64,000 bases of DNA from Chelonoidis abingdonii. Taxonomy: Eukaryota > Chordata > Testudines > Testudinidae. The notes below the pieces were generated by a model, which was given only the letters and a program-made list of their open reading frames with translations, had not been told where the DNA came from and ran no database searches. This document shows, piece after piece, positions 11,795-23,697 of this stretch (position 1 is its first letter; each line of letters begins with the position of its first letter). The stretch covers positions 18,551,166 to 18,615,165 of the forward strand of contig NC_133778.1 in NCBI RefSeq assembly GCF_003597395.2. The letters are read 5' to 3'. The translations under genes were made by a program, and so were the position numbers.

Positions 11795-11811
11795 GCAGTG
11801 TAGACCTGGCC
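11795..11811 (-). repeat. Harbinger right terminal inverted repeat
   Basis: GCAGTGTAGACCTGGCC followed by ATA. It is the inverse of the left terminus at 6012-6028. Confidence 0.85.
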
Positions 11812-11814
11812 ATA

Positions 11815-14800
11815 GACTGACAGGATCTAACAGCTTAGTGGCTACTAAATAACATTGGCCCAGATCCCCAGCTCTGGCTGCGGAGAGTACAGTGCAACTT
11901 GGGGAGGATGTGCTGAATTAGCAGCCAGGGAACAGCTAGGTGCCGAGAAGTCCTGGCCATCTAATCTGCCAGCTACTGGCCAGTGTCAAGGTACAGGGGT
12001 AACAGGCCCTGGGAGAAGTTAATGAAACATGAGGGATGTGTGTGTGGGGGGGGAAGGGTGTTTGTGTGTGTTTGTAAAAGAAACAGGGAGACTTAGTTGT
12101 AAAATTCTATTTATCCCTCAGGGAGCCCACTTATTAGTAAGACTCTAATTAGCAATAGGTTGCGGGAGATTGTAGCTCTTCTTGCAATTAACCCTCGAGA
12201 GCCACCAAGGTCAGCCTAGAGATCATCCCCACAAGGGTCCTGCTCCACTGAGGAAGTAATTTATACCATGCAGGGAGCGGACTGCAGTTTTGCTCAGGAT
12301 TTCCTGAGGCTGGAGAACTGCAGGCCAACTTTTTCCAGAACGACGCCCTCTGTATTGGTAGTGAAAGTCTCTGACAGCTACTTTTTTTTGCTTCCTCTGC
12401 CTTTTTTTTTTTTTTACTTGCTTTCTTCCTGTGAAGGGATTAATTTATAGCATTAGGAACTGTCTCCCCCTCCCGCCGCCCCAATGTCACACACACACAC
12501 TTGCATTTCCTTGCAGACAGGATTTGAGTCATCCAATGGAGGTAAGTAGACTGATGTCATGTGAAACACCCCAGGCTTCCGCATTTTGAGTCAGAGAAAT
12601 CGTTCCTCAAACTGGGCAGAGCAGTGGGGATGCTTCCTGATTTATGCCTCTAGCTGTGCCTATGTACAGCACAGATCTCTTGGCTGGAGGCCAGGTTATT
12701 TGCATCCAAGTGACCTCTCGTCAAAGAGAACACCAGGCTCTCATTTGACATTATGGATTGTGCCAGCGTGTGCGAGCCCTCCAATAAATAGATTGTGAGG
12801 TCTTCTAGCAATATTTTTACCTCAAAGGAAAGAGTCCCAGAGTGTTTCCCTCTGGGCACAGTGTGTGTATGGATGCATTAATGACATCCATCCTCCTCTA
12901 GCTATAATATGATCAAAGTATTTTAATTGTGGATATCTTTTCAGTTTCCCAGTTGCTGTGTATGATGTCCCAGTTATATCACAGGGCAGTGTCTTGATCC
13001 AAAGCACTTTCATAGTGTTTGGCTAGTATCTGACCATCACACCCTGGTGTGGAAGTGCTCTGTACTGGTTCCTCCTTATCGTTCTTCTAGTGAAGTCAAG
13101 GGAAGTTTCCTCATCAGAAGAAGGATCAAATGCTATCCTGATTCAATAGTGTCTTTATCCCATCTTCAAAGCCTTCATGACTGGGAAAAGAAACACATTA
13201 GTGCTGTAATAAAGAGGAATATCAATCTTAGAAATGGGCTTGACTCATGTCCAGCCACCAGAAAACTATGGAGGGATCTAAATCTGAGCATGGATCCAAA
13301 ACTGTGCTGTTTGAACGCATCTCTTAATCTAGGTGTCTGTAATTTTTGAGATCCTGAAATTCGGCTGGTGGCTTCGCCTGTATTTTATTCGCAGGGGGGT
13401 GATTCAGAGTTTTCCCTTTGGATGTACTTTCAGACCAAAGGTGTGGCTTCCCATTACATTCAGGACATCAGAGAGGCAACTGGATGCACTGGTTCGCTAA
13501 TCTCCTGTGAACATGCTAATTTTTGCTTTGTGAAGACCATTTAGCTGGGAAAGAGTTAACACTTTCACCACTCAGTGAACAAATTGCTTCATTCAGGGGG
13601 AAAAAAGAAAAACCTTCCCAGAAAATTGGATGTCAGTGGATTATCCCTTCTGAGACCTATAGATTAGTGTGCTTGGAGAGAGCATCCAAGTGGAAAAAAT
13701 GTAATATATCTGTATGTGGGGGAATGGAGAGGGTGGGACTGGGACTGCTCCTTCATTTCAGCTAAATTACAGGGCTCTCTTATCATAGGCATCAGATGAG
13801 GCCTATCCCACTGCCTTCTTCACTTAAGCCTATCACTGTATTTTTATTAAATATTTGAGGGCCTTCTAGAATTGTGAAGCTTCTTGCCATGGATGGTGTT
13901 GGCTAAATCATGTTGTCTCCTCAATTCTCTCCCCCACCCCACCTCTCTTTATTCACCTGAATACTGCAATAATACTGTATCTGAACCCTAATTTTGCAGA
14001 ATGTGTATGATCTCAGTGGGAATGAGAAGTCACTCCCCCGTCCCCCACCCACTCACACTTACAATTTAAGACCAGAATCTCTTCTCAGATCCCCCAGTGT
14101 AAATCTAGAGCAACTGCAATGGAGTTAAGTACCAGAACATCCAAGGAAGTGATTCTGGATTTCCTCTGGTATGATGGAGAGCTTGGAGTGCAGATTGGGA
14201 AGGAGAAATACTAGGCCTCAAGGTATTTGGGATGCAGCTTCCTCAGAAATCTCAGTGAGGTCTCCATGGAAGATGTAATGCAACCTAAGGCCATGTCTGT
14301 GGTGACAATGCTCATGATGTTATCCCAAGTCTTGTGATATTTCTGTTTTTTCTTAGATCCCCAGCCCCTGGAGACAATGAGATCTCAGATCACTTAAAAA
14401 GGCTGGGGGGAATGAGCGTACATAGCTATCCAGGCCTCATGGCTGCAGACAAAAGCTTGAAAATATGAATGGAGCAGACCCTAAACATTAAAAGAACCCC
14501 CAAATTATTATTTTCTTAGAAAAACTTATTTATTTTAGCCACTAGTGATTTTTTCTGGGACCCGACTCATGACTTTTAAAGGCTTGGAGTTGCCAATACG
14601 GTGATGAGTCTCTGGATCTACACAATCTCCACTCTTTCCTCCTGATTGTGCACTGAGGCCCAGAGAGAGTCCTCTGCAGGGCCTGGAGGGGTGTGTGAGA
14701 CAGAACTGTTCTCTTCCTTCTGCACAGAGTGGGGGAAAGCCATGTGTGAGGCTGGAGGAGGCATGATCCGAGCCGAAGTTTAGCAAACTCAGGATGAGGT

Positions 14801-15325
14801 TAATATATATACTACAACATACAAAGTGTGAATATTTCTCTGTCTCTCTGCTTTTTTTCATTTTTTTTTGACCATTTAAAGAGCCACTGATATGTTTCAG
14901 AAAAAAATAAGCTGGAGATAGACCAGAACTGCAGAGTTTTTTGGTTCTAGGACTGGATCTGAATTTGTGAAAAGTTCGGTGGACATTTGAATCGAGGAGT
15001 TTGGCTGAGGCTCATCTCTGTTTTAAACACTTTCCATTTGGAAAAAAAGAAAGTCTGCTGATAGAAATCAGTCTCTGTATTTTCTCTTCCTTCATTCTCT
15101 ACTTCTAGTGAAGTTTGCAGCAAATCGAGCTTGTATAAAAATGTCCATAGCGTAACATACATATTAATCAATATCATAATAAATGCAAATGTTTCACAAA
15201 AATTAAAGCCTTCTTCCCCTGGCTCCTTGACAAACATATCAGAGGACAAAAACAAACTAGATAAAGACACTATCCATCTCCCATCGCAGATTCCAAACAA
15301 GTTTTATTGAGAAAGGTGCGTAAAA
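11815..15325. other. Unique non-coding stretch
   Basis: No gene or transposon recognised. Small simple-sequence tracts are present: a T-run near 12405-12416 and a short (AC)n near 12488-12500. Open frames up to 117 codons (14947-15300, minus strand) look like chance frames in AT-rich DNA and carry no recognisable domain. Confidence 0.5.
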
Positions 15326-15641
15326 AGGGTGGTCTTATGGTTAAACTACAAGACTGAGAATCAGAAGATCTGGGTTCAAATTATTTCATCTTTCTGGGAG
15401 GAATTCATGCCCCCCTGCACCATTCAGGTCCCAAGAGGTGTAGGCGGTGCAAAAAAGCATTGCCCACTACACTGAATTTCTGCCTTGTATCAATGTCCTT
15501 AGCTGTGAAATGGAGTTGATAGTATTTTCCTGCGACACAGGATGTTGTAAGACTAAATTCATTAAAGTTTGTATAACTCTTTGAGATCCCTGAGTGGAAG
15601 TCCATCCATAAGTGCAATGTATTATTCTTATATTCAGAAAA
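15326..15641 (+). mobile_element. MIR/CORE-SINE remnant (tRNA-derived)
   Basis: The 5' part has a tRNA-like head: TTATGGTTAAACTACAAG, then ATCTGGGTTCAAATTATT, which resembles a pol III B box. The 3' part carries the CORE and tail words GCTGTGAAATGGAG, GTATTTTCCTGCGACA and TCATTAAAGTTTGTATAACTC, ending TGCAATGTATTATTCTTA. This order is that of MIR-type CORE-SINEs. About 80 bases between head and core (15400-15480) do not match and may be a small insertion. It is an old, inactive copy. Confidence 0.7.
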
Positions 15642-16574
15642 GGGAATAGGAAGAAATATTACCTCTTGTTAGAGGCAACATAGGTTCACATAAAATGTCT
15701 TAGAATTATTAAACCACATGTAATCATATTTGATCATTTCCCCTTGCCCACACACTGTTGCCAGTCCCACATGTCCAAAAATCATGAGATTTAAAAAAAT
15801 AATTTTGGGGTTCATTTTATTTTTGCCATCCAGTTTTTGAGTGATTAGGATTCATGTTTTCAAACTTTTCTGAACGACCATAAATTAACTTTTTAAAAAA
15901 ACAAACAAACCTGAAAGTGGAGAATCTCACCTCATCACATGACTTCAGAAATAGGGGTCTTCAGAAAAAAAACATTAACCATTGGAAGACTCATGATAAA
16001 ATCAGCAGTGTTGGCAATACTGTTAATTCAAAAAGAAGGTTCCATTGTGCAGGTATATGGGCTTACATTTTCAAATGTCACTACTAATTTTGAGTGCCTT
16101 GATACTGGAGTACTCAATTTGAGACACTTTAAAGAGTTTGATTTTCAGAAAGTGCTGAGCACTTGCTCTCTGAAAATCAGGCTGGTTTAGGACTTCTCAA
16201 GTTGGGTACCCCAAATCACTAGTCACTTTTGAAAATGTAGGGCCTGCCACATTAGAAGATCTGATCTAGAGCGTGGGATATTATATTGTTCCTTAAGGGA
16301 ACGTGGTTGATGTAATCCAAGTGTGAGGACCAGAGTAATTCATCATACTCAGATTGTAGTCCATAGAAGAACAAGCCAGTGCTGTTGGGATTATTCCTTA
16401 AATCGTCTCTCCATCATACTAGGAAAGGAGAACGTTTGTCCTTCCAAACTAGTGCAATATTGCACTTTGCTCCTAGCAGAGTTGTGCACTCAATCATACA
16501 AGCAAGCTGGTCCTGCCCTACGAAACTCACCATCTTCCTCACCATAAATCCTACTCCCGTTCGAGACGTTGCAG
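15642..16574. other. Non-coding, with a decayed short palindromic repeat
   Basis: About 16060-16250 contains TTTTCAAATGTCA, TGATTTTCAGAAAGTGCTGAG, CTCTGAAAATCAGG and CACTTTTGAAAATG, an inverted-repeat pattern seen in old amniote elements. Nothing else was recognised. Confidence 0.45.
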
Positions 16575-16663
16575 CTGGCTATTGTAGAAATGATTGGGCT
16601 GTCACAAACAGAAAATTATGGCTTCAGATGGAAACAGATGAACTCTTAAGAAACAAAGATCTG
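16575..16663 (+). other. Weak candidate exon 1
   Basis: A pyrimidine-leaning tract ends in GTTGCAG before 16575, and a near-consensus donor, CTG|GTAAGTA, follows 16663. The 89 bases have one frame without stops (GYCRNDWAVTNRKLWLQ and onward) that ends exactly at a codon boundary. The other two frames have stops. I recognise no protein family. A run this short without a stop is common by chance, so this could equally be a non-coding RNA exon or nothing. Confidence 0.18.
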
Positions 16664-16704
16664 GTAAGTATTCACCTTCTATCCATGTGGTTATATTTAG
16701 TTAC

Positions 16705-16805
16705 ATTGCAAGCTCCTCGGGGAAGGGACTGTTTCTCAGTGTGTGCATCGTGCCAAGGACACCTTCGTGGATCGCTAAATAAATGCACAATTAGAATAAT
16801 AAGCA
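16705..16805 (+). repeat. Old retroposon tail
   Basis: The segment reads TTGCAAGCTCCTCGGGG, then AGGGACTGTTTCTCAGTG, CATCGTGCC and CTAAATAAATGCA. This is the same order as a repeat at 54575-54695 (GGGCAGGGATCATGCC ... GCCCTAGCACC ... AGAAATAAT). The pattern is a common amniote SINE/LINE-derived 3' tail. It is too decayed to classify. Confidence 0.5.
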
Positions 16806-17167
16806 GAATTGCTTCTAAATAAAATATTTTGTAAAAAGCTTTCCAAGACATACCATCTGGTCTCTAAGGCATAGGGCCTGATCCCACAAAGACTTGCACA
16901 TGTGCTTAATTTTGCACCCCTGAGTACTCTCATGGGATGACTCAAGTGCACAAAGTTAAGCGGGTGTACGTATTTGCTGGACTGGGACTCCTAAATTTGT
17001 AATTTCTCAGCTGCAATATTTGTTGTTCAAGGAAGTGCAAGCATGCTCTTTGGCAATATGTGCCAATCCAGGCCCTCAGAGATCAGCAGCAAAGCATTGT
17101 GGACAGCTCATGACAACCCTTATTTTAATGCCCAGTTTTAACGAGGCTGTTTTCTTAATCTTCTCAG

Positions 17168-17262
17168 TTTGCTGTAGAAGACTGGCATACTACCGGCACC
17201 CTGGCAGCCGAGAGACAGCAGAACAAATCTCACTCCTGTTCGGAGCTGAAAGTGAAAATAAG
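17168..17262 (+). other. Weak candidate exon 2
   Basis: An acceptor-like TTAATCTTCTCAG precedes 17168 and AAG|GTGTGAG follows 17262. The frame that would continue in phase from the candidate at 16575-16663 is open for 31 codons (FAVEDWHTTGTLAAERQ and onward). A second frame is also open. The phase agreement across a 504-base GT-AG interval is the only extra support. No homology is recognised. Confidence 0.18.
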
Positions 17263-17269
17263 GTGTGAG

Positions 17270-19505
17270 GAATCTAAGGGAAGTTATAGCATGCATGGCA
17301 GATGTTGTTACATTTTGTCTAGTAATCCCCCAATGTGTCAGTCACATGGCTGATGACAATCCCAAGAGAGGTTAATGGGCACGGACACTACTTGTTAGGA
17401 TTTTTTTTTTTTTTTCAAGTGAGTATGAAAATAATGTTACAAGTGTACCAATAACAGCAGGATGAAAAAATAAATAAATCCATAAAAATGAAGGGAGGGC
17501 AACATCAGAGTTAATGACACATCAGCTGGCCATGTAACACATTAACAGCTGAGCTGAAGCCCAAAGCACCATTTTATGTGGTGAGAAGTCACAACTGGTG
17601 TCCTAAGACAACCCATGCACTTCTTCTCCATTTCCTTTCGTGGGAATGACTTTGGCTGGCACATAAGCTTGCTCTGATGAGCTTTGCATGAGGAAATGAT
17701 ACATGCTGATATAAATCATGGATTTCTAGGGCTTCATTTCAAATGTGAGTTATGACTGAGCATATGACTGGGTACAGAAGATGATTTGTGTGGTTTTCAT
17801 GTAGCTATTGGACTTTAATTTTTCACCTGATTATCCATAAAAAATAAGTGAAGAGCAGCCTAGAATGTTAACATGTCTGCAAGGCACACGCAGCTGCTTG
17901 CATAAAACAAACTTAGTCACGGGGAAAAACATTCCCATTCTCTCAGTGACAGTTTTAAGAACAAATTCACAAACAGAATTTGCACATTTCTTTTCTTCCC
18001 CTCACCCTTTTCACAAACAAAAACTGCCAACCTGTTAATCAACTCCCTGATGGCAGACAAATGTTCCAGGGAAACATGTGCCAACTATCCATTGATATTG
18101 GCTGAAATTCAATAGGATGGAATGAATTGATGCTGGCATTCCATTTGGTGCAATGCAATATCTGATCAATAGCAAGTAATTGGACATCACTTTGTGGAAG
18201 AGAGAATACTGAAGCTGTTACATCACTAGGAGTTACGGATGATATTAATCACTGCCAGACTGTTTCATCAATGTAATTTCTTTTCATCAACATGCTGTGG
18301 CATTTGAAATGTTGGACATAAAAACCTCTATACTGTATTAACTTGAAATTAAAAGCTGTGCATCCCAATTAATTGTAAAATTTGTTACCATGTCTGAATG
18401 GTGCTCTCACATGGTTGTGCAAAGTTATAGAATTCACACTTTTTTTTTTAACGATCAGAGAAAAATACAGAAAAGAGTCAATTAACAAGAGTCATCTTGG
18501 TTGGGGGATATGCAGTCAAATACGCTTTCCTTTCAATTCCTCCTTTTTTAATTGCAATCAACACGGAACCAGCAGGAAAAGAAATCCATGTTTCCCTCCA
18601 GCTTATGCTAGTTCCCAGGTGTTTGCAACTTAGGAAAGTACTGAATACATATTAGGAGGGCGGCTTTTGAAAAGAGTCAGGTTTTTTTTGCCTGACTCTT
18701 TGCTTGTGTGAGGTAGCTATTGTAAATGCACATCCCTCTTGCAGTGCTGTGAAGTTTCTGTTGCTTTGATAATTGTGATACATTCCAGCCACTTTTTTTT
18801 CCAAGTCTATATTTATTAGGATGTATCTTTTACCACTCAAATGTAGATGTTTGCCAGGTTAGGTAAGGTGGCATCATATCTAATGGTTGAAGACTGCTTT
18901 TCACTCATCACACATGGGAGAGTAGCTGTGTTATCCTCAAGAATGGTTTCCACTCTCTTTATTACTGTTTTCTTATTTTCATTGGAAATATTTATATCCA
19001 TGTCAGGTGTGGTGGCCAGGCAGTTATGACAAGAGAGCAGCAACCACGACTCTTGACCTCTGGTCTCTCACTTTTCACCAAGTCACTTTAGGACCCTGGG
19101 CAGGTTACATAGGGTGGAAGGGTCACAAGTGCTCAATGTTGGCCAGGCTTGGTTCCGGTTGACTTCATTGCAGCCAATAAGCTTCCATCAAGAAGCCAAG
19201 TTAGGCTGGACATTTGGAACCAAGAGAAGAGGCAGGATATAGGAATTGAAGCATTTGCAAATTCTAGAGGGGGTGCACTTCAGACATCTGCTTGGGTGTG
19301 TATTCGCTTATTGTCTTCATTGGCCTCTGTCTTTGCCTATCACCAAACCAAACAGTTCTATTATTAACAGGATCTTTAGGGGAAAGTGAATAGCATATTT
19401 AAAACAAAGCAAAACATCCCAAGTGGAATAAGAGTAATTTGGAAGTAAAAATTCCTTTAGTAACACGCTGGTCAGGTGTTATATTGCCCTGACATCTATC
19501 TAGGG
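17270..19505. other. Unique non-coding stretch
   Basis: AT-rich sequence with a T-run at about 17401-17415. I see no gene, RNA or transposon. Confidence 0.5.
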
Positions 19506-19513
19506 TATTTATA

Positions 19514-19793
19514 TGCATAAGTGCTGACTCTGTGGGTGCTCCAGGACTGGAGCATCCATGGGGGGAAAATGGTGAGTGCTCTGCATCCACCAATAACCCC
19601 TTATCAGCTCCTGCTCCCCCCCTACCTCCCACCCACTGGCGGCCCGTCGGATCAGACCCTCCCCCTCTCTCCCAGCCCCTCCCACGCTCCATGAACAGGA
19701 TGTAGGGCCTTAGGGGAAGGGTGGAGTGGGGGTGGGTCCTGGGGCAGAACTGGGGATCGAGCATCCCCCAGCAGTTTGAAAAGTCAGCGCCTG
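19514..19793 (+). mobile_element. hAT-like MITE with target duplication
   Basis: The left end reads TGCATAAGTGCTGACTC followed by TGTGGGTGCTCCAGG. The right end is AAAAGTCAGCGCCTG, the inverse of the GGCGCTGAC terminus. Flanks TATTTATA (19506-19513) and TGTTTATA (19794-19801) match at 7 of 8 bases, giving an 8-bp target duplication of hAT type. The interior is GC-rich and non-coding. It is the same family as 1288-1639. Confidence 0.72.
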
Positions 19794-19824
19794 TGTTTAT
19801 AGGTCCCTTATTATCTAGCATTTG

Positions 19825-20020
19825 AGCCCTTCAGCCTTTAAGGGCTTTATATTCACAATGCCACTGTGAGGCAGGGCTATTATCCTCATTTTACAGCTGA
19901 GAAACGGAAGCACAGAGAGACTAAGTGACTTGCCCGAGATCCCACAGGAAGTCTGTGGCAGAGGAGGGAATTGAATTCATGCCTACCCTGGCCAGCACCC
20001 TCACCACTTAGCCATTCCTC
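19825..20020 (-). mobile_element. MIR-type SINE, antisense
   Basis: The order is TTATCCTCATTTTACAGCTG, GAGAAACGGAAGCACAGAGA, CTAAGTGACTTGCCC, then GGAATTGAATTCATGCC. This is the reverse complement of the MIR body and tRNA-like head, with the B-box complement near 19970. It is old and inactive. Confidence 0.8.
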
Positions 20021-20984
20021 TGCTCATCGCACAGACAAGTTCACAGAATGTGTCCATCAGAAAAAAGCAAACTGTCCAGTCAGCAGTAAGAATGGAATGA
20101 AAAAAGATTTGAACACAGTGTCTGATTTTCACAGGTGCTGAGCACCTGCATCTCCCAATGACATCAGTGGAGCTGTGAGTGTTTAACCTTTGAAAATGAA
20201 GCTACATTAAGGCACGGAGTCACACTCTGGCCGGTAGGTGAGAACATGCTCTGTGTTCTTTGTTTGATACGAAGCCTGTGGGGAAAGCTGTGATTAGAAT
20301 AGATGATCATATTGATTGCAGGGTTGCCTAATCATGATTTTATCATGGGTCTTGTCATATTTGGTGAATTATTTTCTTAAATCCCCAGCTCCTGGAGCTG
20401 TGAGAATCTCAACTTTTCATTTAACAACAAAAAAGTTTCTGGCCCTAGAGATTGTGGGGAAAAGCTTGAAAACCTGAACCCAAAAGGCTCAAGAAACCCA
20501 GAAGAAAAATAAAAGGAACCTTACATTTGTATCTTTTGATCATTTTTTTTATTTTTAAGCAAATCTCATTATTCGTTGTTGCCTGACTAATGATCTTTGA
20601 ATGTTTGGGGTTGATAATGCTGGTGATGTTTGTAGTTTGAGTTGAGCTAAGCTCTCAAAAAAACTTCTTGCATTTGAAGAATTAGATTGCAGCTGATATA
20701 AAAGTAAGCTTTCTTGTGAGACTTCCTATGCTCCTTGCTTCCAGCTGGGCTAAAACTCCAAGGACACAATTCAGGAAAGCACTTAAGAACAGGCTTTTTA
20801 GTCCATTCCTGTTCAGGAAAATACTTAAGCACATGCCTAAAATACTTAAGCACAGATTTACAAACATGCTTAAATTAAAGTCCCATTGCAACATATGTAC
20901 ATGCTTGAAGTTAAGCACATGTTTTAGCAGTTTCCTGAATACTGGCTTATGGGCAACAAAAGTGGTATAGACTATACTTCTGCT
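20021..20984. other. Non-coding with small palindromic remnant
   Basis: About 20110-20205 carries CTGATTTTCACAGGTGCTGAG and, further on, CATCAGTGGAGCTG, a degraded palindrome of the same general class as 58480-58580. Around 20820-20930 there are several AAGCACA / TACTTAAGC words. No gene was recognised. Confidence 0.4.
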
Positions 20985-23697
20985 TTCTGTTTTTTGGGGA
21001 ACAAAGAACTCAGGCCATTCTTACTGGATGGGGGACTTTATACGGGTAAGCAGTGACTCTGAAAAAGATTTGGAGATCACGGAGGAAAATCATTTGAATA
21101 TGAGCTCTCAGTGTAATGCTGTGGCCAAAATTGCTAATGTGATCTTGGGAAGCATGAACAGGACTCTCAAGTAGAAATAAATTATTTCATCTTTGTATTT
21201 GGCTCTGGTGCAACCGCTGCTGGAATACTGTGTCCAGTTCTGGGGTCCACAATTCAAGAAGGATGTGGATAAATTGGAGAGGGTTCAGAGAAGAGCCCTG
21301 AGAATAATGGATTAGAAAACCTACCTTACAGCGATAGACTCCAGGAGCTCATCTATTTAGCTTAACAAAGAGAAGGTTAAGGGTTAACTTGATTACAGTC
21401 TGTAAGTCCCTACCTGGGGAACAAATATTTAATAATGGGCTCTTCAATCTAGCAGAGAAAGGTACAACACAACTCAATGGCTGGAAGTTGAAGTGAGACA
21501 AATACAGATTGACAATAAAGCATGACCTACAAAATAAAAAGGAGTCATATAAAAAATGGAAACTAGGTCAGATTACAAAGGATGAATATAGGCAAATAAC
21601 ACAGGAATGCAGGGGCAAGATTAGAAAGGCACAAATTGAGCTCTAAACTAGCTATGGGAATAAGGGAAACAAGAAAATTTTTATCAATACATTAGAAGCA
21701 AGAGGAAGACAAGGACAGGGTACGCAACATTGTCAGTGAGGGGCAGAAACGTAACAGGAATTTGGATAATGGCAGAGATGCTTTAATGACTTCTTTGTTT
21801 CTGGTCTCACTGAGAAGTCTGAAGGATGTCTACACAGTGAATGCTTACGGAGGGGGGGTTTAGAAGATAAACATAAAAAAAAAGAGCAAGTAAAAATCAC
21901 TTGAAAAGTTAGATGCCTGCAAGTCACCAGGTCTTGATTGAAAATGCATCTTAGAATACTCAAGGCGTTAATAGAGGAGGTATCTGAGCCTCTAGCTATT
22001 ATCTTGGAAAGTCATGGGAGATTGGGAGAGATTCCAGAAGATTGGAAAAGGGCCAACGTATTTTTAGTGCCCATCTATAAAAAGGAAATAAAACAACCGA
22101 AACTACAGACCAGTTAGTTTTTTAACTTTGTGCCGGAGATAATGGAGCAAGTAATTAAAAAACATCTGCAAACACTAGGGAGGTGTTAAAGTGAAGGGAA
22201 TAGCCAGCATGGATTTGTTAAGAACAATCATGTTCAAAACCAATCTGATAGCTTTTCTTTGATAGGATAAACGAGCCTTGTGGGATAAGGGAGAAGCGGT
22301 GGATGTGGTATACCTAGACTTTAGTAAGCATTTTTGATACGGTCTCACATGTATCCTTATCGATAACTAGGCAATTACAATTTAGATGGGGCTTACATAA
22401 GGGGGTGCATAAACTGCTGGTATTAACTGTACTTCCGGAGGAGTGGTTATTCAAATGGCTCCCCAATCCTGCTGGAAAGGATATAACAAGTGGCTTCCGC
22501 CAGGGTGTTGTTTTGGTGGACGGGCTACTGTTCAATATCTTCATCCAAAACTAGATGTTTGCCTGGCCATAGAAAGTACTCTTATTAAGTTTGGCCAGGG
22601 ACTGATACCAAACTGGGAGTTGATTGCAACTGCTCTGTGAGGGACAGGGTCAAATTCAAAATATCTGCGAAATTGGAAGAGAAATGGTCTGAGGTAAACC
22701 GGATGAGTTCAATAAGACAAATGCAAAGTGCTCACTTAGGAGGGAACAATCAGGTTTCACACATACAGAATGGGAAGGACAGCTGTCTAGGAGGATATGG
22801 CAGAAGGAGATCTGGGGTCATAGTGGACAAAGCTAAATATGAGTCAATAGTTTGTGATACATGTTTGGCAAAAAAAGCAAACATGATTCTGGGTGCATTA
22901 ACAGGTGTGTTGTAAACAAGACACGAGAAGTAATTCTTCCGCTTCTACTCTGCGCTGGTTAGGCTCAACTGTAGTATCGTGTCCAGTTCTGAGGCACCGC
23001 ATTTCAAGAAGGATGGAGAAATTGAAGGAGGGTCCAGAGAGAGCAACAAGAATGATTAAAGGTCTGGAGACATGACTATTGAAGGAGGTGAAAGCACTTG
23101 GCGCTTTATTATAGTTTTGCGAAAAGAGAAGACTGAGAGGCGGACATGATAGGCAGTTTTCAGGTATCTAAAGGGTGTCTAGAGAGAGAGGGATAAAAAT
23201 TGTTACTTAGCCTTGATGAATTCGAACAAGAATCAATGGGCTTAAACTGGCGAGCAAGGGAGGATTTGGTTGACTTGAGGAAAAAGTTCCTCTGTGTCAG
23301 GGTAGTTAACACTGGACTAAATTGCCTCGGGAGGTTGTGGAATCTCCATCTCGGAGATATTTAAGAGTAGGTTAGATAAATGTCTATCAGGGATGGTCTA
23401 GACAGTATTTGGTCCTGCCATGAGGGCAGGGGACTGGACTCAATGACCTCTCGAGGTCCCTTCCAGTCGTAGAGTCTATGAATCTATGAATGGTGATAGT
23501 AATTAACTACTGGAAAAATTTACCAGAGTCGTGGTAGATTCTCCATCACTGGCAAATCTTGAATCAAGATTGGATGTTTTTCTAAAAGATTTGCTCTAGG
23601 AATTATTTTGGGGAAGGTTTGTGGCCTGTGTTATGCAGGATGTCAGACTAGATTAAAATGATCCCTTCTGGCCTTAGACTCTATCAATCTGTGAATG
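20985..23697 (+). mobile_element. Older CR1 LINE 3' end, interrupted by another CR1
   Basis: Part one (about 20985-21525) carries CR1 ORF2 and 3' words: AAGCAGTGACTCTGAAAAAG, ACTGTGTCCAGTTCTGGGG, AGAGAAGAGCCCTGAGAAT and TGGCTGGAAGTTGAAG. Part two (23488-23697) continues the same element: GATAGTAATTAACTACTGG, GTGGTAGATTCTCCATCAC, GATGTTTTTCTAAAAGAT, and finally AAAATGATCCCTTCTGGCC with a weak octamer end. The break falls exactly where ATAAAGCA should join TGATAGTAATTAAC, and the gap is filled by a second CR1. Both parts are on +. The copy is 5'-truncated, heavily mutated and non-coding. Confidence 0.85.
21526..23487 (+). mobile_element. CR1 LINE inserted into an older CR1
   Basis: The segment starts near GACCTACAAAATAAAAAGG and runs through the reverse transcriptase part of ORF2. 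Recognisable pieces are CTAGACTTTAGTAAGC (the DFSKAFD box, with an extra base), GAAAGTACTCTTATTAAG, GAAATGGTCTGAGGTAAACC and AGTGGACAAAGCTAAATATG. It ends with CTCGAGGTCCCTTCCAGTCG and ATGAATCTATGAATG, the CR1 octamer tail. It contains many frameshifts, so only short open pieces remain (22443-22640, 22637-22915). It is 5'-truncated, about 1.96 kb, and on the same strand as the host CR1. Confidence 0.88.

Larger units (their letters stand above)
6012..11811. mobile_element. PIF/Harbinger DNA transposon, full-length but inactive
   Basis: The element is bounded by inverted termini. The left end is GGGTACGTCTACACTGC and the right end, reverse-complemented, is GGCCAGGTCTACACTGC, 14 of 17 identical. 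Both are flanked by ATA (6009-6011 and 11812-11814), which fits a 3-bp Harbinger-type target duplication although TWA is the usual form. The subterminal regions share AAACCGAT / ATCGGTTT words. Inside are two decayed genes in the convergent arrangement expected for PIF/Harbinger: a DDE transposase on + and a Myb/SANT-like gene on -. At 5.8 kb the size fits an autonomous vertebrate element. Multiple frameshifts and stops in both genes make it inactive. Shared boundaries and coherent gene content support a single insertion rather than a mosaic. Confidence 0.88.

Noticed and set aside
14947..15300. 117-codon minus-strand frame
   Set aside because: It is in AT-rich DNA, with no domain and no splice signals of note. 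Hydrophobic runs come from T-rich codons.
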